The notes: generated by a model from the sequence alone, not told the origin. Counted from the stretch's first letter, positions 34,326-47,460 are shown. The stretch is 64,000 nt of DNA from Ischnura elegans (GCF_921293095.1 NC_060249.1:85261907-85325906); one strand, 5' to 3'. Numbers and translations are program-made.

Positions 34326-35049
34326 AATGATTTTCGGGAAAAATCTTATGTTTGGAAAATAGATTTTTCTTGATTTTTTTTTTCAATTTTAACTGGTCAC
34401 TAGATGGATATTCAGTACCAAGTCGTGAAAAACAGTGCAAACCATATTTAAAATAAAATTGTAGAGTTGATTTCAATTTTTCCGATATTTTATCATGTTT
34501 TTGAGGTTGCTATGGTTTTATTCTGTTTAGAGCACCCAATCATAAAACTTTTTTATGAAATTATATCACTGGCATTTTAAGTAATAAATTTTGAGAATGT
34601 TAATCTGTTATCTTATTAAATTGATTTTGAATTGATTAATTCCTTAAAAATAATAAAATATCATTGATTAATTTGCCTTTTGACCTCACTATCACATACA
34701 TGTATCTTTTTAGCGTGGGTCTAATAATAATACTTACTTAATTTTGTGTTCTTCTTAATTCTCAATTACAAGTAAAATGTTAAAACTTGCCAAATACAGG
34801 TTTTTCTGGCAAGAAATTCTCAATGGCTCAGTTATGGTCCAATGACCTTGGAGACTACCTAAAGCTCCCTCTCTTTGCTACCTTGTATTCAGCTGTAAAA
34901 TCAAAATTTAGGGGTAAATAAGATCATTATTATTATTCTCGACTGAAATTTCAATGAAAGTATTACATCCTCCGGGGCAAAGAATTTTAAGCAAGGTGCA
35001 GGGAAAAGTCAGCCGTTGAACCTTCGAACGCAAATTATGTAACGAGATA
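34326..35049. other. AT-rich sequence, nothing recognised
   Basis: No feature supported. Confidence 0.4.
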
Positions 35050-35200
35050 GACATCGGCAGACGGTGCCTTGGGGAAAATAGTTCGCCTCCCTTGGGGACC
35101 AGCGTCGTCCCATAGCAGCTGGATCTCCACTATGCCTTACGCGCGAAGGAAAGGCGTTCGCCTGGTATAAAGAGATTTTCGGAAAATGAAAAAGGATGCA
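35050..35200 (+). repeat. Dispersed repeat, copy 2 of a local pair
   Basis: The partner of 34170-34325, about 880 bases away in the same orientation, considerably diverged. Confidence 0.65.
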
Positions 35201-36169
35201 ACGAAAAAAAATGTCAGATAAAATCTTAAAATTGAAAAACGCTGTAGCTTCCTCAATGATTTATCTGCCTCAGAGCAAGAGAGATTTACGTTGCTCTGTC
35301 ATTAAAAACAGCTGGAACTCTTTACCATACTGATTTCTACGGCTGGTTCAAAGTATACATACCGCTTTAAAATTTGTTATAATTGTCACATGCATGTAAT
35401 ATTTGTCATATGCATGAAATATATAGAAAGATTTTACTCTATCTAGAGAGCGCTTACAATTTATTATAAAAATTTTGATAAAAATTATCACTAGTCATTA
35501 AAAAAATATATTTTATTGATTTTTTAATACTTTTAACTTTTTTGAATTTATTTTTGCACTAGCTAAATTTGTTGCTCTAAAATGAGCCATTCTAAATTTT
35601 CGGGACTTTAAAGGATTGAAATTTAGCGGATAATTAAATTGAAGAATTTCATCTTTCTTTTAGACAAGATAACATTATATTTTTATCGTCATAACAATTA
35701 AATAATTACTATTTTATGGCTTTATTTATCATTAATAAAAAATTTACCCATCAGAGCCTTAAAAAATGGGGGATAAAATTAGTCACAACATGTTGTAGAA
35801 AGGTTGATTGTTAGCTATTTTAAGCCCATCTTTATTCATGTAAAATCACAAAATTAGGTAGCTAACATATTTATGATCACATACGTTAATTCGATTTTAA
35901 ACTATTTGCAAGAAAATTTGTCACACCAATGATGGTGGATGGTGGATATGGCAAAATTTAACTGCGTTGGACATTACAATGGAGAACGTGGAAATCAGCA
36001 CTGAACAATTAGCCAATGTGATGCGACGCATCATCTACCGGTAAAGACGGCTAATGAATTAAGGCAATCCGCGAAAAACGACAATGACTGTGAAGATTTT
36101 TCAGTAAGGGTCGTCATTTCAGTCATTTCAATGGTAGGTACTACGTGGTGCTTACTGTTCACCAGAATG
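35201..36169. other. AT-rich sequence, nothing recognised
   Basis: No feature supported. Confidence 0.4.
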
Positions 36170-36600
36170 CCGAAGAATAGAGCGCTCGAACTCACACACA
36201 CGACCTCGTGCATTTATCCAGCTCGGCTCGTCGAAATATGTCGTCGTCACCGATGATCCATCGTGACGTTCGGAAAATCGGAATGGCGATCGGACACAAA
36301 GGTAGACGAGTTGCGGGGCGAGAGAAAAAGAGAGAGAGAGAGGTCGTCAGAGTAACAGATATTGAAGGCATACGAGAGTTGCAACCGTGTCACGGACGGG
36401 AGCAAAATCTCGACCGATCGCTGGCACGTATCCAGTGCGCGCCATTGTGAAGTGTACGGCCGTGAGTCAAAAGTCGTTGCGATAATAACCGCAAGATAGG
36501 GATCAAGGGGTAATTGACGCGGTGTGATTGTCAATGATAGAATGTGCCGCGGGAGAGTGGAACGGTTGAGTAGAAATGGTTACGGCAATCCTCGGAGCAC
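36170..36600. promoter_or_regulatory. CpG-rich patch, possible promoter or 5' exon
   Basis: CpG dinucleotides are dense here (for example GCGCTCGAAC, GACGTTCGGA, CGACCGATCG) against a CpG-poor background. An ATG at 36238 opens a short frame that reaches an AAAG/GTAGAC donor-like site near 36300 and continues to 36450. In insects, CpG-dense, unmethylated patches often sit at promoters and first exons. There is no TATA box, no convincing initiator and no recognisable peptide, so this is inference only. Confidence 0.25.
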
Positions 36601-36884
36601 TGAAAGGTAGGGACGGCATTCGAAACTAAACGAACGTCAAAACCAGTAAAATGTCAATAGTTTCCTTCCCGGGAGTGAGATTTAGAAACAAAACGAAATG
36701 GATTTAAACCCGGGGAGCTAAACTTGGGGTCGTAACGAAATCGGAGTCAAAACTACTTCGTGTCGAAACTAAACTAAAACTCTGGGACGAAACGAAACGC
36801 AGATAATTTTTCGCACCGCAGGGAATATGGTTGAATGATGTAGCAGTATGACTCAACAGGATAAACGCGGGTTTACCCTGTTTC

Positions 36885-37040
36885 CGGCGGCTTTGGGCGA
36901 CTCATGACCTCGTATGTGTTACCATAGAGTAAGTATGGTATCAATATACTTACTCTATGGTGTTACCAATGAGCTAGCGAGCAATCTTGGATACGCAGCG
37001 AAAGGTAAAGTATTCGAGGTCATGGTTGCCCAGAGCCTTC
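36885..37040. repeat. Nested inverted repeats with perfect 16-bp hairpin
   Basis: Outer arms GGCTTTGGGCGACTCATGAC (near 36889) and the near complement GTCATGGTTGCCCAGAGCC (near 37020) enclose a perfect inner hairpin. In it, ACCATAGAGTAAGTAT (36921-36936) faces ATACTTACTCTATGGT (36946-36961) across a 9-base loop. TGTTACCA lies beside both inner arms. It could be a small foldback element or a template-switch product. Confidence 0.7.
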
Positions 37041-37963
37041 GACAAAGCCTTTTTAAAGCTCACAAGAAGACAGGAGATAAATAACCTTGCTCGCTGCTTC
37101 AAATCTTATTGGAAAATTGCCTAGTCTAAATTGTAACGCCACCGTCGCGTCATGCATTGTCAGAACTAGACAGCGCGCAAATAGTCAAATTTGTTCCAGA
37201 AAAAATTCATTCCCTCTTATTTATATTATTTTCTCTGCGAATATTCCCGTCCCCTTTACCATTTTACTTGTCAGACTCTTAATTTCCACCGCTTATTATA
37301 GTCCCCAATCTTCGTATTTCTCCAGTTTTCTTTTTTCTCCTCCTTTAGTTCCAAAATTAACTCCCCCTCTCCTCCTATCCTCACTTCTGCTCTCTCTCCC
37401 CGAGCGACCGGAAGAAGCCCTTTTTCCTCATATTCTCACCCATTTCACGATCTCATCTGTCGTTTACAGCCCCTTAATTTCAACCTTTTCTCGGAGTACT
37501 TTTGTTTTGCTCCAAGGGATTTTTCATATTTGTTTCTTTTTTATTCTCAGCTATCGTATATTTTCTGAAATCGCCCTCTTGCTATCACGTTGACGTGACC
37601 TTATTGTTAAATTATCATCCATTCTCTCATCTATTGCCCTGTCAGCATTGTCGAAGTATTAATTTGCAGCTGTAAAAAATTGTGCATAGGATAGACTCCT
37701 CATGCATTCTAATTATAACTTTATTTTTTGGTATTCGTAGCGATGGCGGGGCTTGAGAGTATTTTGAGAGACAGTGATTCCCCTAAATGATTTGAATAAA
37801 ATATTTAGTATCAAAATATAAGTTTAATATTCCATTTTATGTTTCTGAGATAGTAGGTAAAAACGGCATTTTGCCTGCGTGGTTTCAGCGTGATGGGTGG
37901 CAGTGTTTGGGGAGGTTGAGGCACAGGCTGCCTGAAAGATTCCATTAGATTCATTCACTCAGA
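37041..37963. other. Pyrimidine-rich sequence, no gene called
   Basis: A 168-residue plus-strand ORF (37087-37593) lies in C/T-rich DNA and starts at TTG. The Leu/Ser/Pro-rich peptide reflects base composition rather than selection. Confidence 0.45.
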
Positions 37964-39067
37964 TACAGAATTAGGATTCGTTAAAGTAATTCGATCTAAA
38001 GAAGAATAGGCCATGATTTGACTCTCGATTTCCAAAAAAACAGACTAAAAAGTCAAAAATTCTTTCCGTTTCGAATTTTATTTTCTAACTTACCTACCAA
38101 TGGTTTTGAAGACTTTCCCCCCTAAATATATGAATTCAAATGTAACTATTCTCTATCGTATTTTTATAAAAAAAATTATCCCCTCTATTTGTCAAAAATG
38201 TTCTTTTCTTGGCCTCTTTATAATAACTTAATTTAGCAGAACTTTTAATGAGGATATTTTCTCAACAAAATGCTGGCAACGTTTGAGCTCGGAGCTGAGT
38301 GGTATTAAAATTTAAGCCTATTTTTATAAATGTTCTTATGCTTCCAAGATCACTTTTTTAAGCTCTTTTTACTTTTTTCTCCTTTTTAATTAAAACCATT
38401 CTTTTGGATGCGGAGCCATATTTTTATTTCTCCCCTAAAAATCGTTTTAAACGATTTCTATAAAATAATTGAAGTTTCTAGTGAGAGAAATCTGTTGATA
38501 ATGGCCCTCAGTTTATACAGAATTAGGATTCGTTAAAGTAATTCGATCTAAAGAAGAATAGGCCATGATTTGACTCTCGATTTCCAAAAAAACAGACTAA
38601 AAAGTCAAAAATTCTTTCCGTTTCGAATTTTATTTTCTAACTTACCTACCAATGGTTTTGAAGACTTTCCCCCCTAAATATATGAATTCAAATGTAACTA
38701 TTCTCTATCGTATTTTTATAAAAAAAATTATCCCCTCTATTTGTCAAAAATGTTCTTTTCTTGGCCTCTTTATAATAACTTAATTTAGCAGAACTTTTAA
38801 TGAGGATATTTTCTCAACAAAATGCTGGCAACGTTTGAGCTCGGAGCTGAGTGGTATTAAAATTTAAGCCTATTTTTATAAATGTTCTTATGCTTCCAAG
38901 ATCACTTTTTTAAGCTCTTTTTACTTTTTTCTCCTTTTTAATTAAAACCATTCTTTTGGATGCGGAGCCATATTTTTATTTCTCCCCTAAAAATCGTTTT
39001 AAACGATTTCTATAAAATAATTGAAGTTTCTAGTGAGAGAAATCTGTTGATAATGGCCCTCAGTTTA
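37964..39067 (+). repeat. Perfect tandem duplication, 2 x 552 bp
   Basis: Copy 1 (37964-38515) and copy 2 (38516-39067) are identical as far as I can check by eye, including homopolymer lengths (A7, C6, A8). Each unit starts TACAGAATTAGGATTCG and ends GGCCCTCAGTTTA. The boundaries share only one or two bases of microhomology. There is no coding content. Either a very recent duplication or an assembly duplication. Confidence 0.95.
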
Positions 39068-42000
39068 TGATATTTTATGATATTTTACTGTATCGTTTCT
39101 TACATGAAATGTATTAATGAGTTTAAGAAAAAATATAAGCTAATGTAAAATTGGTCTTTAATGAATGTCTCTTTAAGTATAGGCCTATACTCACTAGCAT
39201 TTTGAGAAGAAATAAGTCCGTGGTTGGAAAGTGCTCTTTTTAAAGGTGCCAAAATAAATTAACATAAAAAATTATTGAGAGACATGAACAGGAAGGAATA
39301 GAGTTATGGAGATGTTACGTTATGGAATAGAGTGAAGTTCAAGGACTAATGGATTCCCTGTTCCGTTTGAGCTAAACTCGAGTCTTGGAACCACATGCCG
39401 TGAATTCCTTATATACGATGTATTATGGGTGCTTTCAATATTCTGCACTGATGAAGTTTAAGCAGGCATATTCGATATTTTAGTCGTGTGGTGGTATAAA
39501 TATTCCCATACTAATGGTGCTCGCTCAGTACCCAAATTTATACATCCTTTTAGTTATAGCAAAAACAACTTAAGATGATAGTCTTGAAAAGTTATTTGGC
39601 AAACCTCTACATTGATACTTAATTCCCATTGCAGCTATCTAAAATGGATCGTTTCTTTATAGGGGAATGGTCATTTTGCGATCATCTCAATCAATAAAGT
39701 CGATAAAAATTTCTACCATTTTCATTGATAAAAGCAAAAGCACCGCAAGGTACAAAATTTGAAAGTGACAACGCAACAAGATTACGGAAAGAATGATGCA
39801 ATAAAGTGTAGTTAATAAAGAGTCGCAAGTTATAATATCCTGAAATGAAAACAAACAACTCCTCACTATAAATCCCTGTAATATGCTCATTTACAAATCG
39901 AATTAATGTTATGTTCATTTGAAAATATTGGTATTCTGCAAAGCAACTTTTAATTAAAAATGAGGCATGGAAAACTTAGTCGTTTTTCGCAAGATGTGAC
40001 ATGTCGCGTCATGCCTTAATTCATACAAATTTCCAAACGACGTGATATTTAGTGTGGAAAATTATTATGTTCAAATCTTTCTCTACCATGCAAAGTTACC
40101 TCAAAGTAAGAAAGAGAACTGTTCATTTTCATTCTAATGTGGTGCTGAAACGTAAACGTTGCCACATTCCTGTTTCGTACTTTCATTATTTTGCTTTTGA
40201 ACTAATCGTATATCATATTAACTGTGTATGGATAAGTATGAAACACTAGGGGTTTGGCCAGTTAAAAAATACTTCCCCATCAACTTTTTAACCAGTATTC
40301 CACTACTTTATTTGAGCATCCGTATGACCTAGCTAAACAAATGAAATTGCTTTAATGAATTTCCGTTGGTAATTTTACACTACCAATAATACCTACATGA
40401 ATTATACGTATTATGATGCATCTATATTAATTAGTACTCATAATTGTTTAAGGCACGTTCACTTTTTGCTCCAATGGTATGGTATCCAAGTAACAAAAAA
40501 TCATAACGAAGATAATACCCAAATGGTAATTAATTGGCTAGAAAGTAATAAATCTAGAGATGAAAACAGTGCACAGAATCGTAAAACATGGTAATAAAAT
40601 GTAAGAAAATTAAGATAAGAATGTGAATAATACATCTGTATTACATATTTTATGAACATACTAGCAACATGGAATTAAAATTTTGGAGATTTCAGAACCA
40701 GTTAAAAATAAAATTTGTGAAGCAAGTATATGGTACATTTTTACTAATTTTATAAGACCTATTTTGTTCATTCGAGTAGCTTCAGGTTTTAAATAATTAA
40801 AAATTACTTCAAAATGCCTCTCCTTAAGTTTTTTTTCATTATCCAATATTTTTTTCTTCCCTAAAGCCAAACCTTACCTGAAGTTTACGGCATGGGTACT
40901 TAAAGCTCTAATATTCAGAAAAGCATACTCGGAACACATTCCAAGGATGCCTAAAAGATTTTATAGGTATTATTCGTCGGATTTAAAATGCATTAACTAG
41001 GGCAATCACATTAATGCTCTTTCATTCGCTGCACTTGAAATAGGTCAGAGGATGATTAAATAAAGAAGCGAAACGCTGGAAAAACATTAAAAAGAAAAGC
41101 TATTGAAGTTTCGAAGATATATCTGTATGTAAAGAGTTATAGAAAATGAGTTGTTGAATATTAATATATTGTTGAGTGATTTGTTGAGTTATAATGAGTT
41201 GTTGAATATTGAGTCTCCTACCTCACTCTGAGGAAGGTGGTAATGTGCCATCGAAAATTTTATACTGTGAGTGTTTTTTATCTTTTTTTGTGTTCTGTGG
41301 TTCTGCCGTACCTGGGGTATTTTTATGTAATACTGATAAATTTATACTCATAAATGTTTTAGTCATCTTAAGAATATGTTCTGAGTACTGTTTGCGCATT
41401 ATCTGTGCTTAAAGTAACCATACCATAACCTCGCCACTTAAATTTCATTTTCTAAATGAACAATCCTCTAGAACATCATCCCAATTTTGTTTATGAATAC
41501 TTTAGTCAAGATCAACTGCATAATTAAATATTCTTCATACACTACGTTTCAATGCATATCAATAGGGGACTACTTTAAACTATCGGCAAGTTGAATGAAA
41601 TAAAATAACTATGTTTTATTTCATTCAACATGAAGCAATTCCACAAAGTAACGCCTGAGACCGTGTCTTATATTATCGGCAATTGTTACTACCTAGGGGC
41701 TTGGAAGTAAGCTACTACGTGAAAAAAGCACTAAAGTGTAACATAGGTCAATTTGAGTTCGTTTGGATTAAGTTTTCAAAGAAGACGCTAGTTAGAAGTT
41801 TTTTGACGCTGAAAAGTAAAACTCTTTGGTTGCATATCGAAGTTTTTACCAAAAATTGATCATTCCAACAGTGGCTATCGTAGCATAGGTGAAATTGACA
41901 TATAATGGTGATTAGTAACAGCTATTTATATGGTATTTTAGACGTAATATTGAACAGTAAATTCAGCCGACGTTAAAAATGGCTACCTCTTTTACCAAGA

Positions 42001-42639
42001 AACACTAGCCCACGATGTACCAAGAAACATGTTGTTGTGTTTGTGATTTTTGTAGCCAGTCGTAACTTATGGTCTAATATTCTGCTTCTGCTTTTTTATG
42101 TGAAATTTATTATATAATTGGACTTAAAATAATGTTCTTAATTTAGGAGGGTTTAACCTAAGTTTATGTTTACTTGAAAGGATTTTAAAATTGAGTTTTT
42201 ACATAGGCTAAGTTAATTTTTTTATAAGACACGTTGATGTATTTTCTAATTTTATTAACAAATCATATTTATTTCTATTATTTTTAACTTTTTAATTACT
42301 GTTCCCACCAATCTTACTTGTGTTCCTTGGTACAATAGGTATCGATCATAGGTACATGAACATGATACACCTAGGAACAATTTTAAACACTTTAAGAAGT
42401 TTTAATTAGATCTATTAATAGTAAAGGCACAAGTCTAAAACTTAAAACTTATGTTAAGTAACCCCGACGGATTGAGTTTTTACCATTATAATGAATCTTC
42501 AGTAAGTATATTTTGCTTTATATAAAAAAATTGAAAAAGTGTTCCGTGGTACAATACTCTCCCCTACTATGTACATCTCCTAGCTCATTTACGTTATGTA
42601 CATACCTTTTCCTAGCTTATTTCTTTTTCTACGGTCAGC
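39068..42639. other. AT-rich sequence, one hairpin, no gene
   Basis: Apart from the hairpin at 41590-41629, nothing is recognised. Small ORFs (39687-39918, 40052-40249, 40397-40594, 40661-40870, 41209-41412) lack motifs. Confidence 0.4.
41590..41629. repeat. Perfect 16-bp inverted repeat
   Basis: GTTGAATGAAATAAAA (41590-41605) faces TTTTATTTCATTCAAC (41614-41629) across TAACTATG. Purely structural; no associated element recognised. Confidence 0.85.
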
Positions 42640-43000
42640 AATCTCCTTCACCCTCGCCCCCTACAACCCTTCCAACGTGCTCCGTTCCATCCAATTCCTT
42701 GCCTCAGTGGAGTGCCTCCCTAGGGAGCGTTTCACACGCACTTCTTTACACTTTTCCACGTTTCGCCTTCCGCGCTATCCTGCTCCTCCCGTGAGCCTCG
42801 TTCTTTCTTTTAAGAGATGCCTTTCTCAACTCAGTGTACATGGTGAAGGAAAAGGGAAAATGGCCAGGTGGGCACAGGAAGTAAGAATAGTACAGCGAAC
42901 GAGGAAGGTAGAAGGGAAGAGAAAATTGAGGGCGAGAACAGAGCCCTGCCTGGTTTTTTGGAGGGAAAGGCCCCTTAAAGGTGACACTCGGTAAAATTTG
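42640..43000 (+). repeat. GC-rich dispersed repeat, copy 1
   Basis: The second half (42840-43000) aligns with 44510-44650: GAGGGCGAGAACAGAGCCCT against GAAGGCGAGAATAGCAGCCT, then TGGTTTTTTGG / TGGTTTATGGCAGGGAAGG, then the CTTAAAGGTGACACTCGG / CGAGATAACTCTTGGG region. The 132-residue ORF at 42596-42994 is not conserved in the other copy. Confidence 0.6.
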
Positions 43001-43084
43001 TTGTAAGTATCGAGATTCAATGCTATAGCAATAGCTCAAAAACGATATTTTGCCACTATCATTAGCACAGCAGCATTGGTGTCA

Positions 43085-43160
43085 CGATGCCGGCACTGGC
43101 TAACAAAAGATATAACACTTTTATCAATTTTATTGCCTCAAAACTTCTAATTTATATATT
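43085..43160 (+). repeat. Mosaic dispersed repeat, short fragment
   Basis: GGCTAACAAAAGATATAACA, then CTTTTATCAATTTTATTGCC, matches 21137-21200 of the mosaic repeat. A related CCGGCACTG(G)CTAA phrase recurs near 43267. Confidence 0.6.
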
Positions 43161-43561
43161 CGTAACCGAAACAAAATTTTGGTAAAAAATGTAAATAATG
43201 ATTAATGATTAAAAAATACACGGGTTAATATGTTACCTCTAAAGAAAGTTAAGGAAAGTGCGTTCCGGCACTGCTAATTTTGGCATGACATCACTGAACA
43301 GCAGTGTAACAAAAGTTCCAGTATCAACAAGTAAAGGTAAAAACCAGGTAAAAACAAACAAAGAAATGACAGTAGTGAAAGGGCAATATATTCCTAATTT
43401 ATTAGTAATGATCTGAAAAAGGATGCTTTACGTATGCAAAAATTGTTTCACGAAATTTTAACCATGGAACCGTGGATAGCTGATGCCAGATGTGACCAAA
43501 ATTACTGATGATGCTTACGTCGAGAACGCACAGTTTTTAAACCACAGAAGCTTTTAGCACG

Positions 43562-43703
43562 GCGCTCTGATTGTTCCCAAGTTTTCCCCGTTGCCGAATG
43601 CTCTGGACAGAGACAAACGCAAATTCAGGCAAAGCATTCGAAGTCATCAGTTTTCCAGAGCAATCGGCAACAAAGATAACTCGCGTTCAGTCGGAGCGCT
43701 AGT
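43562..43703. repeat. Imperfect palindromic element
   Basis: Inner arms GTTGCCGAATGCTCTGGA and TCCAGAGCAATCGGCAAC pair at 17 of 18 bases. The outer ends GCGCTCTGATTG and the complement of GCGCTCCGACTG also pair. Total about 142 bp with a roughly 50-base centre. It looks like a small foldback MITE; target duplication not determined. Confidence 0.6.
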
Positions 43704-44455
43704 CTAATAGTTCTTGTAGTTTAAAATTGGTGCGTTTTTGACATAAACTCTTACTGTCTTCGTAATGCTTCGTAGTCGCTGTTCACACGCACGAGTCAAG
43801 GATATAGGCGTGGAAACATGGCATGTTAACAGATACGAGTTAATTTTTTAATGCACGGATTATTTTGGTGGAACGGAACAAGTATTTGTGTAGAAGCCAA
43901 GTTATAATAGGTTCTATTTTCTGTGCATGTATTTTCACAGGTTGGGCGGTTACTCACTAAATTTTTGGGAATATTTCACATTCGTTGATTAATATTGCAG
44001 CATGTAGAAATAAATGTATCTTGTAACCGGACCTTAATATTCGATTGCTATAGCAGTTAACTTTGAGGAGTAGAATAGGTTTCAAAATGGCGGTATCACC
44101 TATCTATCAACCCTCAACTGTCTATCACCTCCTCTTCCCAAAGTTCTAGCCCTTCCCTTTCTCCTTTTCAACCAGGGTAAATACAATATAAATGTTTCAC
44201 AACCTTCATACCCTTCCTTATCCACACCACTCTAAAATATAAATATGTATATTATGATATTAGGGTTAACTACCACTTCTACTATATACTTTGTGTGCCT
44301 TAAATTTTTAAACTTACTCAATCCAATGTCATATTAATGTCATTCTCCGAACCAATTTCGCATGAATGAAAAACGCACTATTCGGAGAAAGTAACATTGA
44401 CATGTGATTTAAATCTGAATATGAGCACTGTTCTATCTTTGGAGAGAGGTCTCTT
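43704..44455. other. No gene recognised
   Basis: AT-rich with a C/T-rich patch at 44100-44230. Confidence 0.4.
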
Positions 44456-44660
44456 CTATCTGTGTATAGCGCAGAAGCCTAAGCTCTGCCAGGAGGGAAT
44501 AGAGTCTGATGGGAACATGGAATAAAAACGGTGAGCAAGGGAGAGAGAAGAGAAAAAAATGAAGGCGAGAATAGCAGCCTCTCCCCTTGGTTTATGGCAG
44601 GGAAGGTCTCTTCGAGATAACTCTTGGGTGGGAGAGGGCGGTGGGTTTTTTGCCATATTC
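44456..44660 (+). repeat. GC-rich dispersed repeat, copy 2
   Basis: The partner of 42840-43000. It is open in the minus strand (44456-44692), with a Pro/Ser-rich peptide judged incidental. Confidence 0.55.
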
Positions 44661-47460
44661 CTTACCTGACCCGTTGCGCGTAGTACACACATAGAGTGTT
44701 TTAGTTAGAAATATGTGCTTATAAAAATAAATAGCAAGTCATAAGGAAAATAAAACTAATGATAAATCACAGAGAATGCCGACTTAAATTAAACTCTCAG
44801 TATCAATTTGAGAAAAATACTGTTTTACTTCTTTGATAGGAAAAAATGAGGTCGAAATTATCTTTCAATTAATGTTCATCTAAAATGACTTCTGTTAGAA
44901 AATTTTATCGAATTAAAGTACTTAAAGAAATCCTCAGACTAATGTTAAACGTGTCTATCAAACTTCACAACGCGGTTTGGAGGAAGCTATATTATGCGTT
45001 AGGAGGTAATGAATAATGATTTTCTTAGCTAAATTGATGTTTTGTGAAATCGTAAAAAACAACATGGCGGGACATCTAAGAACCACGGATTAGATTTGCG
45101 TATACTATAAAGAGTGATAGGAACTGGACTTCCGTATTGCCACCGCCCAGTAATAAAAAAATTCTGTGGAAGATTAATTTGCAGGGCGTCACAGTAAAAT
45201 ATAGGAATACCAGCAACTTCCGTCGTTCATTCAAGAAGAGATTAAAGGGAGAGGGGGTGATATGAAAAGCATTTTATATAAACAGACCTTGCAAGAAAGG
45301 TTTTATTTTATTATACCGTACTCTGATTATTACGAGGTGTAGTAACTATACCTTCATTTGCACAGCCAACTTGTTTTAGGTTTTTACGTCTGGAGCAGAT
45401 ATTACAGAACTAACTCTCAGTTGATAGAAGAATTTAGCTGAAATCTTTCTCTGAGAAATATACACTTTACTGTCCAAAAGTTAAGCATAATCATTAAACG
45501 ATACCATATCGCCTGATAGCGCAGTCAGACGGACAGCTGAACAAACGGAAGCTGAATCACAAACCACATGTCACACAAATTGACCAAAAAATTAGTGTCA
45601 GAAAGGTTCTAATAATTAAGTTACACTTTTGACAACAACTATCAAAACTTGGCAATGTCTTCCACTGCAAAATATGCACGACTGAAGTAATATGAGGTTC
45701 AGGCATTGGCATTGTTTATCTTGCAGTTATGTCGCTGGTAGAAAAAGGAAATACCCCTTTCCTGAACAGTGCGATCACGTAAGGTTGGTAGATGTACATA
45801 TCAAACGATTTACGGTCAATTTCCTGTTTCCATGACTATTCGTAACTTATATTTAACTTTTGGTCACCGGTTTATTTCTTAAAGGAGAGCTTAAAAAAAT
45901 CCTTGCCTCACTGCATGCCGAAATGAGAATGAACACCTCCTCTTCCGATGTAAATTGAATACTTAATATCATGTTTAATAGCATAAACAGTGGAACCGTT
46001 GTTTCACATTACAAATACATTTTATTAAGGTAGATTGGAGTGAGAAGGCTACAGCAAACACCGAATAAAGAAAATACTCGCGGCTAAAATAGGGTATACA
46101 TGACACGATCGAGAGCAAATTTTCATGTTAGTCTAACTCAATAAGCACCTCCCTAATAACGTTTGATGGCGTAATGACATGCAGGTAAATGGAATGAGGA
46201 TGAATTATTAATGCACAGAGAAAGGGCCCACAAAATAGCAGCATGACTCACTTAACTCAATTCTGATATTGAAGTCAGGAAATTCAGTTAACTTAAACAT
46301 AAATAGAACAAAGATATTCTTTCTGCCCACTCCTTTTACTGGCGTAAGTTTTTTACAGCGCGTTTTGGTACGGTATCATTATCAGATTAAATTTAAATTT
46401 TCGTTATTTGATCCCGATGATTACGGTATGCGAAGGAACGTATTTTAGTATCTCTCGCCATTCAAAAAAGCAGACAGTTTAAAAATTAGCATTCCATCTT
46501 GAGTTTTTATGTTCTTTCAAATTAACCTTGCCCAATAAAATTATTTAGTCAAGTGCTGTGGGTCAGTAAATGAAAAATATGTCAGAAGTAAGAGGAGGAT
46601 TTGAGATCTGAAAATTGAAAAGTGCAGCACCAATGAAATACCGATATAAACCAAGGTAGAGTGGTCCCATAACTTATGTCTTTTTCAGTTGCGAGTGCGC
46701 ATGAATTATTTGGTGTATTTTCCTTAGAAGAGTCCACTGCTTGTAGTATCCAAGACTTATGTTGAAATATCCTCTCACAATAAAGGTATGGTCAACTATT
46801 AAGGTTAATAATATCATGAAACTCAATAATGATGCTAATGGCACTGCTTAAAAAGATATTTCGCAAAACAGAGACAATATTCTGTACGTAAAAACGCAAA
46901 TATTAAACGCGAAAGGCAGTATTGAACAATTGTGCCACTGTTGTAAGGAAATTTTTCTCAAGTACGCATATTAACATTATGGTTGAGTCGAGGTTAAAAA
47001 TTACTGCACACAATGTTTAAATGACTGTCATTGGAAACAGTAATAATTATGACTATAAATTGTTTTTTTTTTAACTGATAACTGCAATGTCTGGCGTAGA
47101 AACCCGAAAAACCTGTGGGTTTAGCCAGGATTTTAGGCAATTTTTGATAAAATGCTACAAATATTTTCAAGTATGTTTACCGAGTAGTCTTACGTGGTAC
47201 GATGAAGCTGATTTCTTACAATTTTGTGCTTGTTTTTCTAACGAGCTACACCAAAAAATTTATCAGCACTAGCATTTCCAAAACATTTTGTTTTGCACCA
47301 CCCCAATACAAAAGGTCTCAGGAGTCTTCTCACTTCCTTGACTGTCATGAAACTTGAAAAGAAAAACACGCAAATTTTACTGAAAAAATGTAGAGTGGAA
47401 CGTATTCAATTCTGAACCGCTATATATTTCATGAATCGAGCTCAATTTCCTTGGCAATCA
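44661..47460. other. AT-rich sequence, nothing recognised
   Basis: No gene, RNA or structured repeat found. A tRNA-like phrase near 45520 (GATAGCGCAGTCAGACGG) has no B box after it. Confidence 0.4.

Noticed and set aside
36208..36450. 80-residue ORF in the CpG-rich patch as a complete gene
   Set aside because: The called start is GTG, the peptide is basic low-complexity after the first 20 codons, and no family is recognised. Kept only as a possible first-exon region.
37087..37593. 168-residue plus-strand ORF, one of the longest outside the LINE
   Set aside because: Starts at TTG, lies in a C/T-rich tract, and the Leu/Ser/Pro/Phe-rich peptide mirrors base composition. No domain, no splice context.
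45500..45560. tRNA-like A box near 45520
   Set aside because: No B box at the required distance on that strand.
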